From: Lentisphaerota bacterium
Lineage (GTDB): Bacteria > Verrucomicrobiota > Kiritimatiellia > RFP12 > UBA3636
Reading direction: 5' to 3'
Assembly (NCBI GenBank): GCA_012514445.1
Contig: JAAZAI010000025.1
Coordinates: forward strand, 1 to 8,122
Length of the DNA stretch: 8,122 nt
Made by a program: the position numbers and the translations under genes. The first letter of the stretch is position 1. Each line of letters opens with the position of its first letter. A model generated the notes under the pieces. That model made no database searches and was not told the DNA's origin. It was given only the letters and a program-made list of their open reading frames with translations. This document shows, piece after piece, positions 1-7,431 of this stretch.

Positions 1-54
1 CGCTTTTATCAAAGAAACCCCGAGTGGCGGTTGTGCACAACGATGGAGATGAAG

Positions 55-1422
55 ATGGAACGATGGCTTGAGCAGAACCGCGCGCAGGCGCTCGCCGGCT
101 GGTACGACTTCCTCCGCTTCCCCTCCGTGGGGACGGATCCTGCGCATCTGGCCGACTGCCAGGACTGCGCGACCTGGCTGCGCGACTGGCTCGCGGCGCT
201 GGGGTTCGAGGTCGAGTTCCTCGGCGCACCCGACGTCCCTCCGGTCGTCTACGCCACGTGGCGGAGTCCGGACCCCGCCGCGAAAACGGCGATGATCTAC
301 GGGCACTACGACGTGCAGCCGGCCGATCCGCTCGAGCTGTGGGACACGGATCCCTGGGAGCCGACGCTGCGCGGAGACCGCGTCTACGCGCGCGGCGCGC
401 AGGACGACAAGGGGCAGGTCTGGTGGACGCTGCAGGGCATGCGCGCCTGCCTCGAATCCGGAGCGCCGATTCCGAACCTCGTGCTGGTCCTCGAGGGCCA
501 GGAGGAGTGCGGCTCCGCCTCGCTCATCAAGATCGTCGCCGCCGATCCGGCTCGGTTCAAGGCCGACGTGCTGATGGTCGCGGACACCTCGCTGGCGCCG
601 GATGGGCGCCCGGCCATCACGGCAGGACTTCGCGGCGTGAGCAGCATCTCCTTCCGGCTTCACGGGCCCGACCACGACCTGCATTCCGGCGTTCACGGGG
701 GGCTCGCCCCGAACCCCGTCGCGGAACTGGCCTCCATCGTCGCTTCGCTGCACCGCGAAGACGGCTCGATCGCCGTGGAGGGATTCGCCGACGGCATGCG
801 CGAAGCGACGACGGAGGAAATCGCCCTGGTGATGGAAGAGCCCTTCGACGAGGCGACATACCGGCGGGAGACCGGCGTGCCGCCCGTGGGCGGCACGCGG
901 GGGATTGCGCCCCAGATCCGCGGCCGGCTGCTGCCGACGATCGAGGTCAACGGCTTCCACGGCGGGTATGCGGGGGAGGGGGGCAAGACGATCATCCCCG
1001 CCTGGGCGGAGGTGAAGCTCTCGATGCGCACGGTGCCGGGGCAGACGCCGTCGCGCTGCGTCGCCGCGCTCCGCCGCCATATGGAATCGCGCGTCAAGCC
1101 CGGCTTGCGCCTCGACATGATCTTTCTGGAGCCCGGCGCCGAGGCGCTGCGCGTGCCGTTGGATTCGCCGGCGATCGCGACCGCGCGCCAGGTGCTGGGC
1201 GAGATGGATCCGCGCGGAGCCGTCGTGCGCTACGAGGGCGCGTCGATCCACGTCATCGGCGCGTTGGCGGCGGCGGCCGGGGCGGAACCTCTGCTCGTGG
1301 GCTTCGGGCTCGAGCGGGATCGCATCCACGCGCCCAACGAATCGTTCTCGCTTCAGCAAGCCGAAAGCTGTCTCGCCTACACCGCCGCGTTTCTGAAGGC
1401 GATGGGAGGCGCGGCGCGATGA
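55..1422 (+). CDS. M20-family zinc metallopeptidase (dipeptidase-like)
   Basis: Predicted cytoplasmic two-zinc exopeptidase that would hydrolyse dipeptides or related amide bonds. It is 455 residues from the ATG at 55, normal for M20 dipeptidases. All hallmark residues are visible: GHYDVQP (zinc ligand H84, catalytic D86), ARGAQDDKG (bridging D117), EGQEECGS (general base E150, zinc ligand E151), the VADTS aspartate D177, DLHSGVHGG (H210, dimerisation-domain histidine) and IHAPNE (zinc ligand H425). The start at 55 is chosen because GGAG at 45-48 lies six bases upstream and MERWLEQN begins where family members begin. ATG 49, ATG 43 and TTG 31 are in-frame alternatives, and the frame stays open to base 1, so a start outside the window is not excluded. 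Its stop overlaps the next start (ATGA). One oddity: the segment usually GGSIP reads GASIH (residues 395-399). The family is secure; the substrate is unknown. Confidence 0.93.
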   Translation: MERWLEQNRAQALAGWYDFLRFPSVGTDPAHLADCQDCATWLRDWLAALGFEVEFLGAPDVPPVVYATWRSPDPAAKTAMIYGHYDVQPADPLELWDTDPWEPTLRGDRVYARGAQDDKGQVWWTLQGMRACLESGAPIPNLVLVLEGQEECGSASLIKIVAADPARFKADVLMVADTSLAPDGRPAITAGLRGVSSISFRLHGPDHDLHSGVHGGLAPNPVAELASIVASLHREDGSIAVEGFADGMREATTEEIALVMEEPFDEATYRRETGVPPVGGTRGIAPQIRGRLLPTIEVNGFHGGYAGEGGKTIIPAWAEVKLSMRTVPGQTPSRCVAALRRHMESRVKPGLRLDMIFLEPGAEALRVPLDSPAIATARQVLGEMDPRGAVVRYEGASIHVIGALAAAAGAEPLLVGFGLERDRIHAPNESFSLQQAESCLAYTAAFLKAMGGAAR

Positions 1423-2282
1423 GCAAGCAGGACTTCGTCTACCGGGGCATCCGGCCCGATCGCAAGCCTTCGCGGCCCTGGGCGAGCTGGCACAACCACA
1501 CGGGAGGCCATCCGCGCTTCTCGTTCTGCCCCACGCCGGGGCTGTCCATCGCGCGGTATCGCGCGGCGTTCGAGCGGGAGCCCGAGGCCTGGGCGAGCTT
1601 CGCGATCACGGATCATGCGTTCTCCATCGCCATCCCCGACCCGTCGCGGAGCTGGCCGCACGCCTGGTACGACGAACGCGCGACCCTCGAGGGTTTCGCG
1701 GCCTCGGGCGAGACTGCGCGCCGCATCGAGGCCTATCTCGAGTTTGGACGGGGCTTTCGCGACGGCGCGCGCTTCTTTCTGGGCATGGAGATCGAGGCGG
1801 ACCGCGCGGGGCGGTTGGCCGTGCCCGAGTCCGCCCTCGGCGCGATGGACATCGTGATCGCCTCGATCCACCACAATCCCGGCGAGCCGGAGAAGTGGAT
1901 CGAGCGGCATTTCAACCAGATCGACCGGATGATCGCCCTGCCTGCCGACATCATCGGCCATCCGCTGCGCCATCTGCGCGCCCACTCGACGCCGGAGAAG
2001 CCGCTCCCGGCGGAATTGATCGACGAGACCCTCGACCGGCTGCACCGCGCCGGGATGGGGATCGAGATCAACGCGCACTATCCGCAACTGCAGGACGACG
2101 TGGCGCTGCTGCGCGGCGCCGCCGCGCGCGGGATGGTCGTGGCGTTCTCGCTGGATCTGCACTATCCCGAGGAGTTCGGGAACTGGCGCTACTTCGAGGA
2201 CGTCGTCGAACTTGCCGGCGTCGACTACGGCGCGCTGAACCTCTATGATCCGTCGAAGCGCAGAAGGCGTCTTGGCGCCTGA
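1419..2282 (+). CDS. PHP-superfamily metal-dependent hydrolase
   Basis: Predicted cytoplasmic metallohydrolase of 287 residues with the polymerase-and-histidinol-phosphatase (PHP) fold. Motifs appear in the usual order: HNH near the N-terminus (H25, H27), ITDHAFS (D65, H66), GMEIE (E124, E126), ASIHH (H151), IGHPLRH (H181) and a closing DLH (D246, H248). Together these would supply the metal cluster of a PHP phosphoesterase. The overall pattern resembles histidinol-phosphatase-like PHP proteins, but no histidine biosynthesis genes lie nearby, so I do not call it HisK/HisJ. The start ATG overlaps the stop of the peptidase gene (ATGA), and GGAGG at 1405-1409 lies nine bases upstream, which suggests translational coupling. 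The next gene begins 25 bases after its stop. Its long extension between the first two motifs (about 37 residues) is worth noting. The fold is fairly certain; the substrate (phosphate monoester or other) is not. Confidence 0.88.
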   Translation: MSKQDFVYRGIRPDRKPSRPWASWHNHTGGHPRFSFCPTPGLSIARYRAAFEREPEAWASFAITDHAFSIAIPDPSRSWPHAWYDERATLEGFAASGETARRIEAYLEFGRGFRDGARFFLGMEIEADRAGRLAVPESALGAMDIVIASIHHNPGEPEKWIERHFNQIDRMIALPADIIGHPLRHLRAHSTPEKPLPAELIDETLDRLHRAGMGIEINAHYPQLQDDVALLRGAAARGMVVAFSLDLHYPEEFGNWRYFEDVVELAGVDYGALNLYDPSKRRRRLGA

Positions 2283-2307
2283 ATTCGCAGCAGGAAGGCC
2301 TAAGAAA

Positions 2308-4482
2308 ATGAAAGCCATCGCATCGTCCGATTATCTGCGCCTCATGGCGCCTTGGCTCGCGGCTCTGCCCGGTTGCACCCGGACATCGCCCTTCGATCCG
2401 AGCTATCGGTTCTACGGCACGGGCGAGAGCGCGCACTGGCCGATCCAGAGCAATCTAAACGTGGCCGCGGCGCTGGCCGTGCTCGCGGACGCGCCGGATC
2501 TGGAGGCGCTTCGTCCGGCGATGACGCGCGAGGCGATCCGGACGTACGCCATCGACTTTCTTCGTTACGCGCTGGCGACGCACAAGAGCAACGGCCGCGT
2601 CGCCGCGACGGACGGGCAGCACTGGGGCAACCACTGGATCGCGGTTCTGGGACTGGAGCGCGCGGCGCACGGCATCAACGCGCTGGAGCCGTGGCTGACG
2701 GACGACGACCGCGCGATGATCCGCAACGTGCACCTCTCCGAGGCGAAGTTCATCCTCGACGAGTACGAGCCCGTGGCCGGCATGAGCCACACCGGGCGCA
2801 ACCATCCCGAGTCCAACATCTGGAGCGGCGCTTTTCTCTACCGCACGGCGTTCGACATCCCCGACGCGCCGGACCGCGACGCGATGCTCGAGAAGGCGGC
2901 GCGGTTCATGATCGCCGGCATCTGCGTTCCCTCGGATGCGCAGAGCGAGGTCGTCTACGGCGGGCTGAAGGTGAAGGATCTCCACGCCGGGGCGAATTTC
3001 ACGGAGAACTATTCGCTCGACCATCACGGCTACATGAACGTGGGCTACTCCGTGATCTGCCTCTCGAACCTCGCGATGGCCTGGTACAACTTCCGCGAAC
3101 GCGGCCAGACGCCGCCGCCGGAGTTCCTCCACCATGCCGCGGACCTGTGGCGCATCCTGCGCAACTTCGTCTTTCCCGACGGCCGGCTCCTGCGCATCGG
3201 CGGCGACACGCGCTCGCGATACACCTATTGCCAGTGCTACGCCGTGCCGATGTTCATCTTCGCGGCGGACGTGCTTGGCGACGCGGACGCCCCTGCGTTT
3301 GAAAAACGGTGGCTCGCGCAGGTGCGGGCGGAGATGGCGTACAGCCGCGACGGCACCTGCTTTTCGCGTCGGCTGGCGCCGCTCGCGCGGATGAGCCTCT
3401 TCTACGGGCTCCGCCTGGAGTCCGATCACATCCTCTCGCTTTCCTACGGCGCCTACTGGCGGCGCAAGTTCAAGCTGCCGTCCGTCGTGCGCGACGCCGC
3501 GCCGGCGCCGGTCGCCTGGCAGGACGACTTCCATGGCGCGGCCTGCGTGAGGACCGGGCGCACGGTGCGCTCGTGGGTCCGCGCGGGCGGGCAGGGTACG
3601 ACGGGGCTGTGCGTGCCGCTGGATCGCAGCGACATGGCGGAGTGGCAGGGGAATCTGAGCGGATTCGCCGAGGGCAATCTGTCGATGGCCGGGGCGTCGC
3701 GGGGCACCGTCGCGCCATTCGACGGCGGTTTCCTCTACGCGGGGGAATCGGATCTTGTCGAGACCGGGCAGATCGGCGAAGGGGAGGGGCAGTATCCGAT
3801 CGTGCGGTTCCAGACCGCGGCGGCCGCGCTTCCCGACGGCAAGACGTTGCTCGTGCTTCAGCGCGGGAGCATGATCAAGGACGCCTCGCTCAACGACGTC
3901 TACAGCCTCAACTGCCTTGTGCCTAACGACGTCTTCAACCGCTTCCGCCGCACCCTCTGGACGCCGTCGGGCACCTCGTTCCTCTCCGGCGCGCGCCGCA
4001 AGGACGCGATCGACGACACGGGCGCGGACCGGTTGAACATCGACGGATGCCTGTCGCTGTTTTCGCTGACCCCGCAGGCGACGCTCAAGATCGTCCGGCA
4101 GCGCGACCAGAACATCAGGATACGGCGCGGCTTTCCGATTCCGGGCTCGTTGTATGCGGACCGCTTCTGCCTGACGGCCTCGCACGAATGGCGGCGGCGG
4201 CTGGCGGGGGAGGTACTCTTCGACGAAGCCTACGCGGCGGCGGCGGACGTGGACGCGAGCGCCACGGCGGCCAGTCCGGGCGGTTCTTTCGAGACGATGT
4301 CCGGCGGCCTGCGACGCGCCGTCTTCACGGGTTTCGACGGGCGGACCTATCTGCTGCTGGCGAACTTCGGTTCGATGCCGCTTGCCGTCGACCATGCCGA
4401 AGCCACGGATCTGGCGACCGGCGCCAGCGGCGTCCGCACGCTTCTCGAGCCCGCCGCCGCCTGCGTGTTGCGGAAACAATGA
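2308..4482 (+). CDS. putative (alpha/alpha)-toroid / beta-sandwich protein, heparinase II/III- or polysaccharide lyase-like
   Basis: Large protein of 724 residues. Residues about 45-385 are rich in amphipathic helices with many Trp, His and Tyr residues, as in (alpha/alpha)-toroid lyase domains. Candidate active-site stretches are GQHWGNHW (103-110), TGRNHPESNIW (162-172) and ANFTENYSLDHHGYMN (229-244), the last offering Asn, two His and Tyr as in toroid lyases. Residues from about 400 to 724 are short beta-strand-like stretches, fitting a C-terminal beta-sandwich. The start at 2308 has AGGAAGG at 2292-2298, nine bases upstream. There is no convincing signal peptide: LPGC at 20-23 looks a little like a lipobox but has Pro at -2 and a charged, interrupted hydrophobic stretch before it. 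Context with a peptidase and a PHP hydrolase suggests intracellular processing of a breakdown product. The family assignment is by resemblance only; a non-catalytic or hydrolase role is possible. Confidence 0.6.
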   Translation: MKAIASSDYLRLMAPWLAALPGCTRTSPFDPSYRFYGTGESAHWPIQSNLNVAAALAVLADAPDLEALRPAMTREAIRTYAIDFLRYALATHKSNGRVAATDGQHWGNHWIAVLGLERAAHGINALEPWLTDDDRAMIRNVHLSEAKFILDEYEPVAGMSHTGRNHPESNIWSGAFLYRTAFDIPDAPDRDAMLEKAARFMIAGICVPSDAQSEVVYGGLKVKDLHAGANFTENYSLDHHGYMNVGYSVICLSNLAMAWYNFRERGQTPPPEFLHHAADLWRILRNFVFPDGRLLRIGGDTRSRYTYCQCYAVPMFIFAADVLGDADAPAFEKRWLAQVRAEMAYSRDGTCFSRRLAPLARMSLFYGLRLESDHILSLSYGAYWRRKFKLPSVVRDAAPAPVAWQDDFHGAACVRTGRTVRSWVRAGGQGTTGLCVPLDRSDMAEWQGNLSGFAEGNLSMAGASRGTVAPFDGGFLYAGESDLVETGQIGEGEGQYPIVRFQTAAAALPDGKTLLVLQRGSMIKDASLNDVYSLNCLVPNDVFNRFRRTLWTPSGTSFLSGARRKDAIDDTGADRLNIDGCLSLFSLTPQATLKIVRQRDQNIRIRRGFPIPGSLYADRFCLTASHEWRRRLAGEVLFDEAYAAAADVDASATAASPGGSFETMSGGLRRAVFTGFDGRTYLLLANFGSMPLAVDHAEATDLATGASGVRTLLEPAAACVLRKQ

Positions 4483-4514
4483 CCATCACAACCTTTCTCT
4501 ATGGAGTCGAACCG

Positions 4515-5720
4515 ATGAAGAACATCGTCATACTGGGCAGCACGGGATCGATCGGGCGCAACGCGCTGAAAGTCGTCAAGTCCCTGCCGGGCCGCTTCAA
4601 CGTGGTCGGCGCCGCGGCGTCGTCCAGCGTCGAACGGCTCGTCGAGCAGGCGTCCGAATTCCAGATCGGCACGATCGCCTTGCTCGATCCGGCGGCCGCC
4701 TGGCGCGCCCGGAACTTGGCGCCGGCCGGCGTGAAGGTCCTCGAGGGCGTCGAGGGGCTCTGCGAACTCGCCTCGCGTCCGGACGTCGATCTGGTCGTCT
4801 GCGCCATCGTCGGGATGGCGGCGCTCAAGCCCGTCCTGGCGGCGATCGACGCCGGGCACGACGTCGCCATCGCCACCAAGGAGGTGCTCGTCTCCGCCGG
4901 CGAGGTCGTCTGCCGCCGTTGCGCGGAGAAGGGCGTCAACCTGCTGCCCGTCGACAGCGAGCACAGCGCGCTCTTCCAGGCGATCCAGGACGCCGGCTGT
5001 TCGCCCTGGTGCGTCCGCAACCGTCCCGGCGCGGCGCCGGGGCGACCGGCCGAGGAGAACATCCGCCGGCTCATCCTCACGGCCTCCGGCGGCCCCTTCG
5101 CGGGACGGCCCGATCTCGACTTCTCGACGGTGACGGTCGAGCAGGCCCTCGACCACCCGCGTTGGAAGATGGGGCCGAAGGTCACCATCGATTCCGCCAC
5201 GATGATGAACAAGGGTCTTGAAATCCTCGAGGCGCGCTGGCTCTTCGACATCCCGGTCGACCGGATCGGGGTGCTGGTGCATCCCGAGAGCATCGTCCAC
5301 TCCCTCGTGGAGTTCACGGACGGCGCCCAGCTTGCGCAGCTCGGCGTGCCGGACATGCGCCTGCCGATCCAGTACGCCATGACCTGGCCTGAGCGCGTGG
5401 GCAACGCCACGCTGCCGCGCCTCGACCTCTCCCAGGCGGGCGCGCTACACTTCAGCGAGCCGGATCCCGCGCGCTTCCCGTGCCTGGACCTCGCCCGCCG
5501 CGCCTCCGCCGCCGGCGGCATCGCCCCGGCGGCGATGAACGCCGCCAACGAAGCCGCCGTGGCCGCCTTCCTCGAAGGCCGCATGCGCCTTCCGGGCATC
5601 TGGGAGACGGTGGAAAAGGTGCTCGGGGAGTGTCCCCCCGCGACGGGGGCGCTCACGCTCGACGCGATTCTCAAGGCGGACGCCTGGGCGCGGAAGCGCG
5701 CCGTGGAGATCATCGCATGA
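4515..5720 (+). CDS. dxr: 1-deoxy-D-xylulose 5-phosphate reductoisomerase
   Basis: Cytoplasmic enzyme of the MEP isoprenoid pathway: it converts 1-deoxy-D-xylulose 5-phosphate to 2-C-methyl-D-erythritol 4-phosphate using NADPH and a divalent metal. It is 401 residues, typical for the family. Visible signatures are the NADPH-binding ILGSTGSIG (6-14), AIATKE (118-123), metal-binding VDSEH (D147, E149), TASGGPF (S191), DHPRWKMG (H214), DSATMMNKGLE (N232, K233, E236), VHPESIVHS (H256) and AAMNAANEAAVAAF (339-352). The start at 4515 is chosen because GGAG at 4503-4506 lies eight bases upstream and MKNIVILG matches the family N-terminus. An in-frame ATG at 4479 overlaps the upstream stop (ATGA) and would add 12 residues but lacks a good ribosome site. 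A segment at about 160-183 before the ASGGPF motif, containing two Cys and several Pro, is a loop of variable length in the family. The next gene overlaps by ATGA; the frequent partner rseP is absent. Confidence 0.97.
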   Translation: MKNIVILGSTGSIGRNALKVVKSLPGRFNVVGAAASSSVERLVEQASEFQIGTIALLDPAAAWRARNLAPAGVKVLEGVEGLCELASRPDVDLVVCAIVGMAALKPVLAAIDAGHDVAIATKEVLVSAGEVVCRRCAEKGVNLLPVDSEHSALFQAIQDAGCSPWCVRNRPGAAPGRPAEENIRRLILTASGGPFAGRPDLDFSTVTVEQALDHPRWKMGPKVTIDSATMMNKGLEILEARWLFDIPVDRIGVLVHPESIVHSLVEFTDGAQLAQLGVPDMRLPIQYAMTWPERVGNATLPRLDLSQAGALHFSEPDPARFPCLDLARRASAAGGIAPAAMNAANEAAVAAFLEGRMRLPGIWETVEKVLGECPPATGALTLDAILKADAWARKRAVEIIA

Positions 5721-6877
5721 GCCGTCCGGCGCGCGTCCTCTTCATCGCCTCGCAGCCGTTCTTCCAATGGCGCGGCTCGCCGATCCGCCTCGGGTTCGAC
5801 GTCGCCGCCCTCGCGCAAAACGGGTACGAAGTCGATTTCCTGACGCTCCCGATCGGCGAACGCCGGGAGATCCCCGGCGTGCGGATCGTGCGCGCGCCGA
5901 ATCTCTTCTTCGCGAAGGACATCGCGATCGGCCCCTCGCCGCTGAAGTTCGCGTTCGACGGCGTCATGCTCCTCCAGGCGCTCGGCATGATCTGCCGCCG
6001 CCGCTACGCCGTCGTGCACGGGGTGGAGGACTGCGGGATCGTCGCGCTGCTGCTGGCCCGCCTCCGCGGCGCCCGGGCGGTCTTCGAGAAGCATTCGGAT
6101 TCGAAAAGCTACAAGCGCGGGTTCGTCATGCGCGCCTACGCGGCCGTGGAGCGCTTCGTCATGCGCCACGCGGACGCCGTGATCGGCACGGGTCCGGGGC
6201 TCGTGGCGCAGGTGGAGGCGCTGGGCTGCGGGACGCCCGCCTGGCACATCAGCGACATCCCGTCCTCGCTCGTCGAGCCCGACGCGGAGGGCGTCGCGAA
6301 GGCGCGGCGGGAAATGGCGCGGGGCGAGGACGAGATCCTCGCCCTCTACGTGGGCTCGTTCGCCGTCTACCAGGGCATCGAACTGCTGTTTAACGCCATG
6401 CCGCCGGCGCTCGCGCGCGACGCGCGGCTGCGCTTCATCGTCGTCGGCGGCACGGACGCCGAAATCGCGCAGTGGCGGGCGTGGCTGGCCGAGCGCGGCT
6501 GCGACGCGCGCGTCTCGTTCATCGGCAAGCGGTCGCCGGACGCGCTGCCGTGCTATCTCGCGGCGGCGGACATCCTGCTTTCGCCCCGCATCGCGGGAGT
6601 GAACACGCCGCTCAAGCTGCTCGACTACCTGAAGGTCTCTCGCGCGATCGCGGCGACCGACCACCCGGCCAACCGGCTCATTCTCGACGAGTCCACGGCG
6701 TTGCTCGCGCCCCCGGAGCCTGACGCCTTCGCGGCGGCCGTCGCGACGCTCGCCGGGGACTCCGCGCTGCGCGCCCGTCTCGCGGCCAACTGCCGCCGCC
6801 TCGTCGACGAGCGCTACAACTTCAACGTCTTCCGCGAGGGGCTGCGCGCCTGCTACGCGGCGGTGCTAAGGGAGTGA
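5717..6877 (+). CDS. GT4-type (GT-B fold) glycosyltransferase
   Basis: Predicted glycosyltransferase of 386 residues, probably moving a sugar from a nucleotide-sugar donor to a lipid or polysaccharide acceptor at the cytoplasmic face of the membrane. The N-terminal Rossmann-like half starts RVLFIASQPF (6-15) with a Gly/Arg loop and DVAALAQNGYEVDFLT. The central FEKHSDSK (123-130) and VIGTGPGL (155-162) stretches are typical, and the donor half begins YVGSFAVYQGIELL (211-224) and RFIVVGG (239-245). The usual EX7E site is represented by GVNTPLKLLDYL (294-305): the second acid is Asp (D303) and the first Glu is absent, as I recall for related NTPLK-type enzymes. ATG 5717 overlaps the dxr stop, and GGAG at 5704-5707 gives a nine-base spacing. 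No transmembrane segment is obvious. The family is secure; donor and acceptor are unknown. Its 3' end overlaps the convergent small gene by 25 bases. Confidence 0.9.
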   Translation: MSRPARVLFIASQPFFQWRGSPIRLGFDVAALAQNGYEVDFLTLPIGERREIPGVRIVRAPNLFFAKDIAIGPSPLKFAFDGVMLLQALGMICRRRYAVVHGVEDCGIVALLLARLRGARAVFEKHSDSKSYKRGFVMRAYAAVERFVMRHADAVIGTGPGLVAQVEALGCGTPAWHISDIPSSLVEPDAEGVAKARREMARGEDEILALYVGSFAVYQGIELLFNAMPPALARDARLRFIVVGGTDAEIAQWRAWLAERGCDARVSFIGKRSPDALPCYLAAADILLSPRIAGVNTPLKLLDYLKVSRAIAATDHPANRLILDESTALLAPPEPDAFAAAVATLAGDSALRARLAANCRRLVDERYNFNVFREGLRACYAAVLRE

Positions 6878-7197
6878 CAAATTCGAACCAAGATGACACC
6901 AAGTCCAGGAATCGCCGCCAGAAAACAATAAAAAAGAAAATAGATTGGATCGACCTTTGCGTACCAGTCATCGCAAGAAATGCCCGAATCCACAACGAGC
7001 CAGGCCCATTTGAGTCCATACTCCTTTCGCTCCCATCTATGTACGGGCCATCCAGTAGACGGGGGGTGTTTTTTCCACCAGCCGTCGGAAGTCCAGAGGT
7101 TTTCTGCCAGCGCCTCGACTTCGTGTTTTTTTACCGGAAGAAGCAACGCGGTGGCTGTCATAACGTAAATAGCCACAAGAAGCATTATTCTTCTCAT
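6853..7197 (-). CDS. small two-segment membrane protein, hypothetical
   Basis: I do not recognise this protein. The 114 residues begin MRRIMLLVAIYVM. A hydrophobic stretch at about 4-22 could be a signal anchor. A middle region (about 23-82) is rich in Trp and charged residues, with WTSDGWWKKHP and WERKEYGLKWAW. A second hydrophobic segment at about 84-106 (IYFLFYCFLAAIPGLG) precedes a short tail. The likely topology is two membrane helices joined by a Trp-rich loop. The start at 7197 is chosen because, on the minus strand, GGAGG sits seven bases upstream; an in-frame upstream ATG at 7236 lacks this. Its composition is far lower in GC than the operon on its left. The stop codon lies inside the glycosyltransferase gene, giving a tail-to-tail overlap of 25 bases. 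The amphipathic layout and ribosome site argue that it is real, but expression is unproven. Confidence 0.65.
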   Translation of the reverse strand: MRRIMLLVAIYVMTATALLLPVKKHEVEALAENLWTSDGWWKKHPPSTGWPVHRWERKEYGLKWAWLVVDSGISCDDWYAKVDPIYFLFYCFLAAIPGLGVILVRICHSLSTAA

Positions 7198-7263
7198 TGC
7201 ATAACCTCCAATGCAGTAGCTTCTCCTCAGCCGCAAAGAAATCTTTCCAAGAATCTGCCAACA

Positions 7264-7292
7264 AGAATAGCACAGCCATTTTTATGAAGCAA
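7264..7292 (-). promoter_or_regulatory. candidate sigma70-type promoter for the small membrane protein gene
   Basis: Read on the minus strand, TTGCTT (7292-7287, 3/6 match to TTGACA) and TATTCT (7269-7264, 4/6 match to TATAAT) are separated by exactly 17 bases that include an A-rich run. Transcription would begin near 7257 and leave a leader of about 60 bases before the ATG at 7197. The boxes match only in part, so this is a suggestion based on spacing and position. Confidence 0.3.
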
Positions 7293-7311
7293 CCCAAAGA
7301 ACCGCACCTCA

Positions 7312-7360
7312 ATCGGTCGGATCGCCGGACCGCAACCGGTCGGAATCGGTCATTCGCCGG
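7312..7360. repeat. pair of short direct repeats (ATCGGTC..TCGCCGG)
   Basis: ATCGGTCGGATCGCCGG at 7312-7328 recurs as ATCGGTCATTCGCCGG at 7345-7360, a 33-base offset with one base fewer in the middle. A third partial copy, CCGGTCGGA, lies at 7336-7344. The unit GGTCGG/CCGACC gives an Asp-Arg-Leu-Arg-like repeat in translation and appears to belong to intergenic repeat DNA rather than to a gene. Confidence 0.45.
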
Positions 7361-7431
7361 GGTTGGCAGGTTAGCGCGAGGGTCCCGGGAACAAACCCCG
7401 GTCGCCACACTGCACGGCGGTGTGCGGGGCG

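Noticed and set aside
3..71. End of an upstream gene in frame 3 (translation ...RVAVVHNDGDEDGTMA, stop at 69-71)
   Set aside because: Too little sequence to judge; a coding tail overlapping the peptidase start is possible but not supported.
258..1418. Upstream extension of the PHP gene frame
   Set aside because: The extended part is an Arg-rich shadow of the peptidase gene; PHP motifs begin only after the ATG at 1419, which has its own ribosome site.
2308..2376. Lipoprotein signal (LPGC) at the toroid protein N-terminus
   Set aside because: Pro at -2 is not a normal lipobox, and the preceding segment is too short and carries an Asp and an Arg.
2455..4479. Long minus-strand open frame (674 residues) opposite the toroid gene
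   Set aside because: Arg/Ala/His-rich translation with no motifs and no ribosome site; long antisense frames are expected opposite GC-rich genes.
5625..5637. GGGGA-GTG-TCCCC hairpin near the end of dxr
   Set aside because: Short, inside the coding region and upstream of a coupled gene; most likely chance in GC-rich DNA.
4499..6664. Minus-strand open frame of 721 residues opposite dxr and the glycosyltransferase
   Set aside because: It spans two well-supported plus-strand genes and has a biased, motif-free translation.
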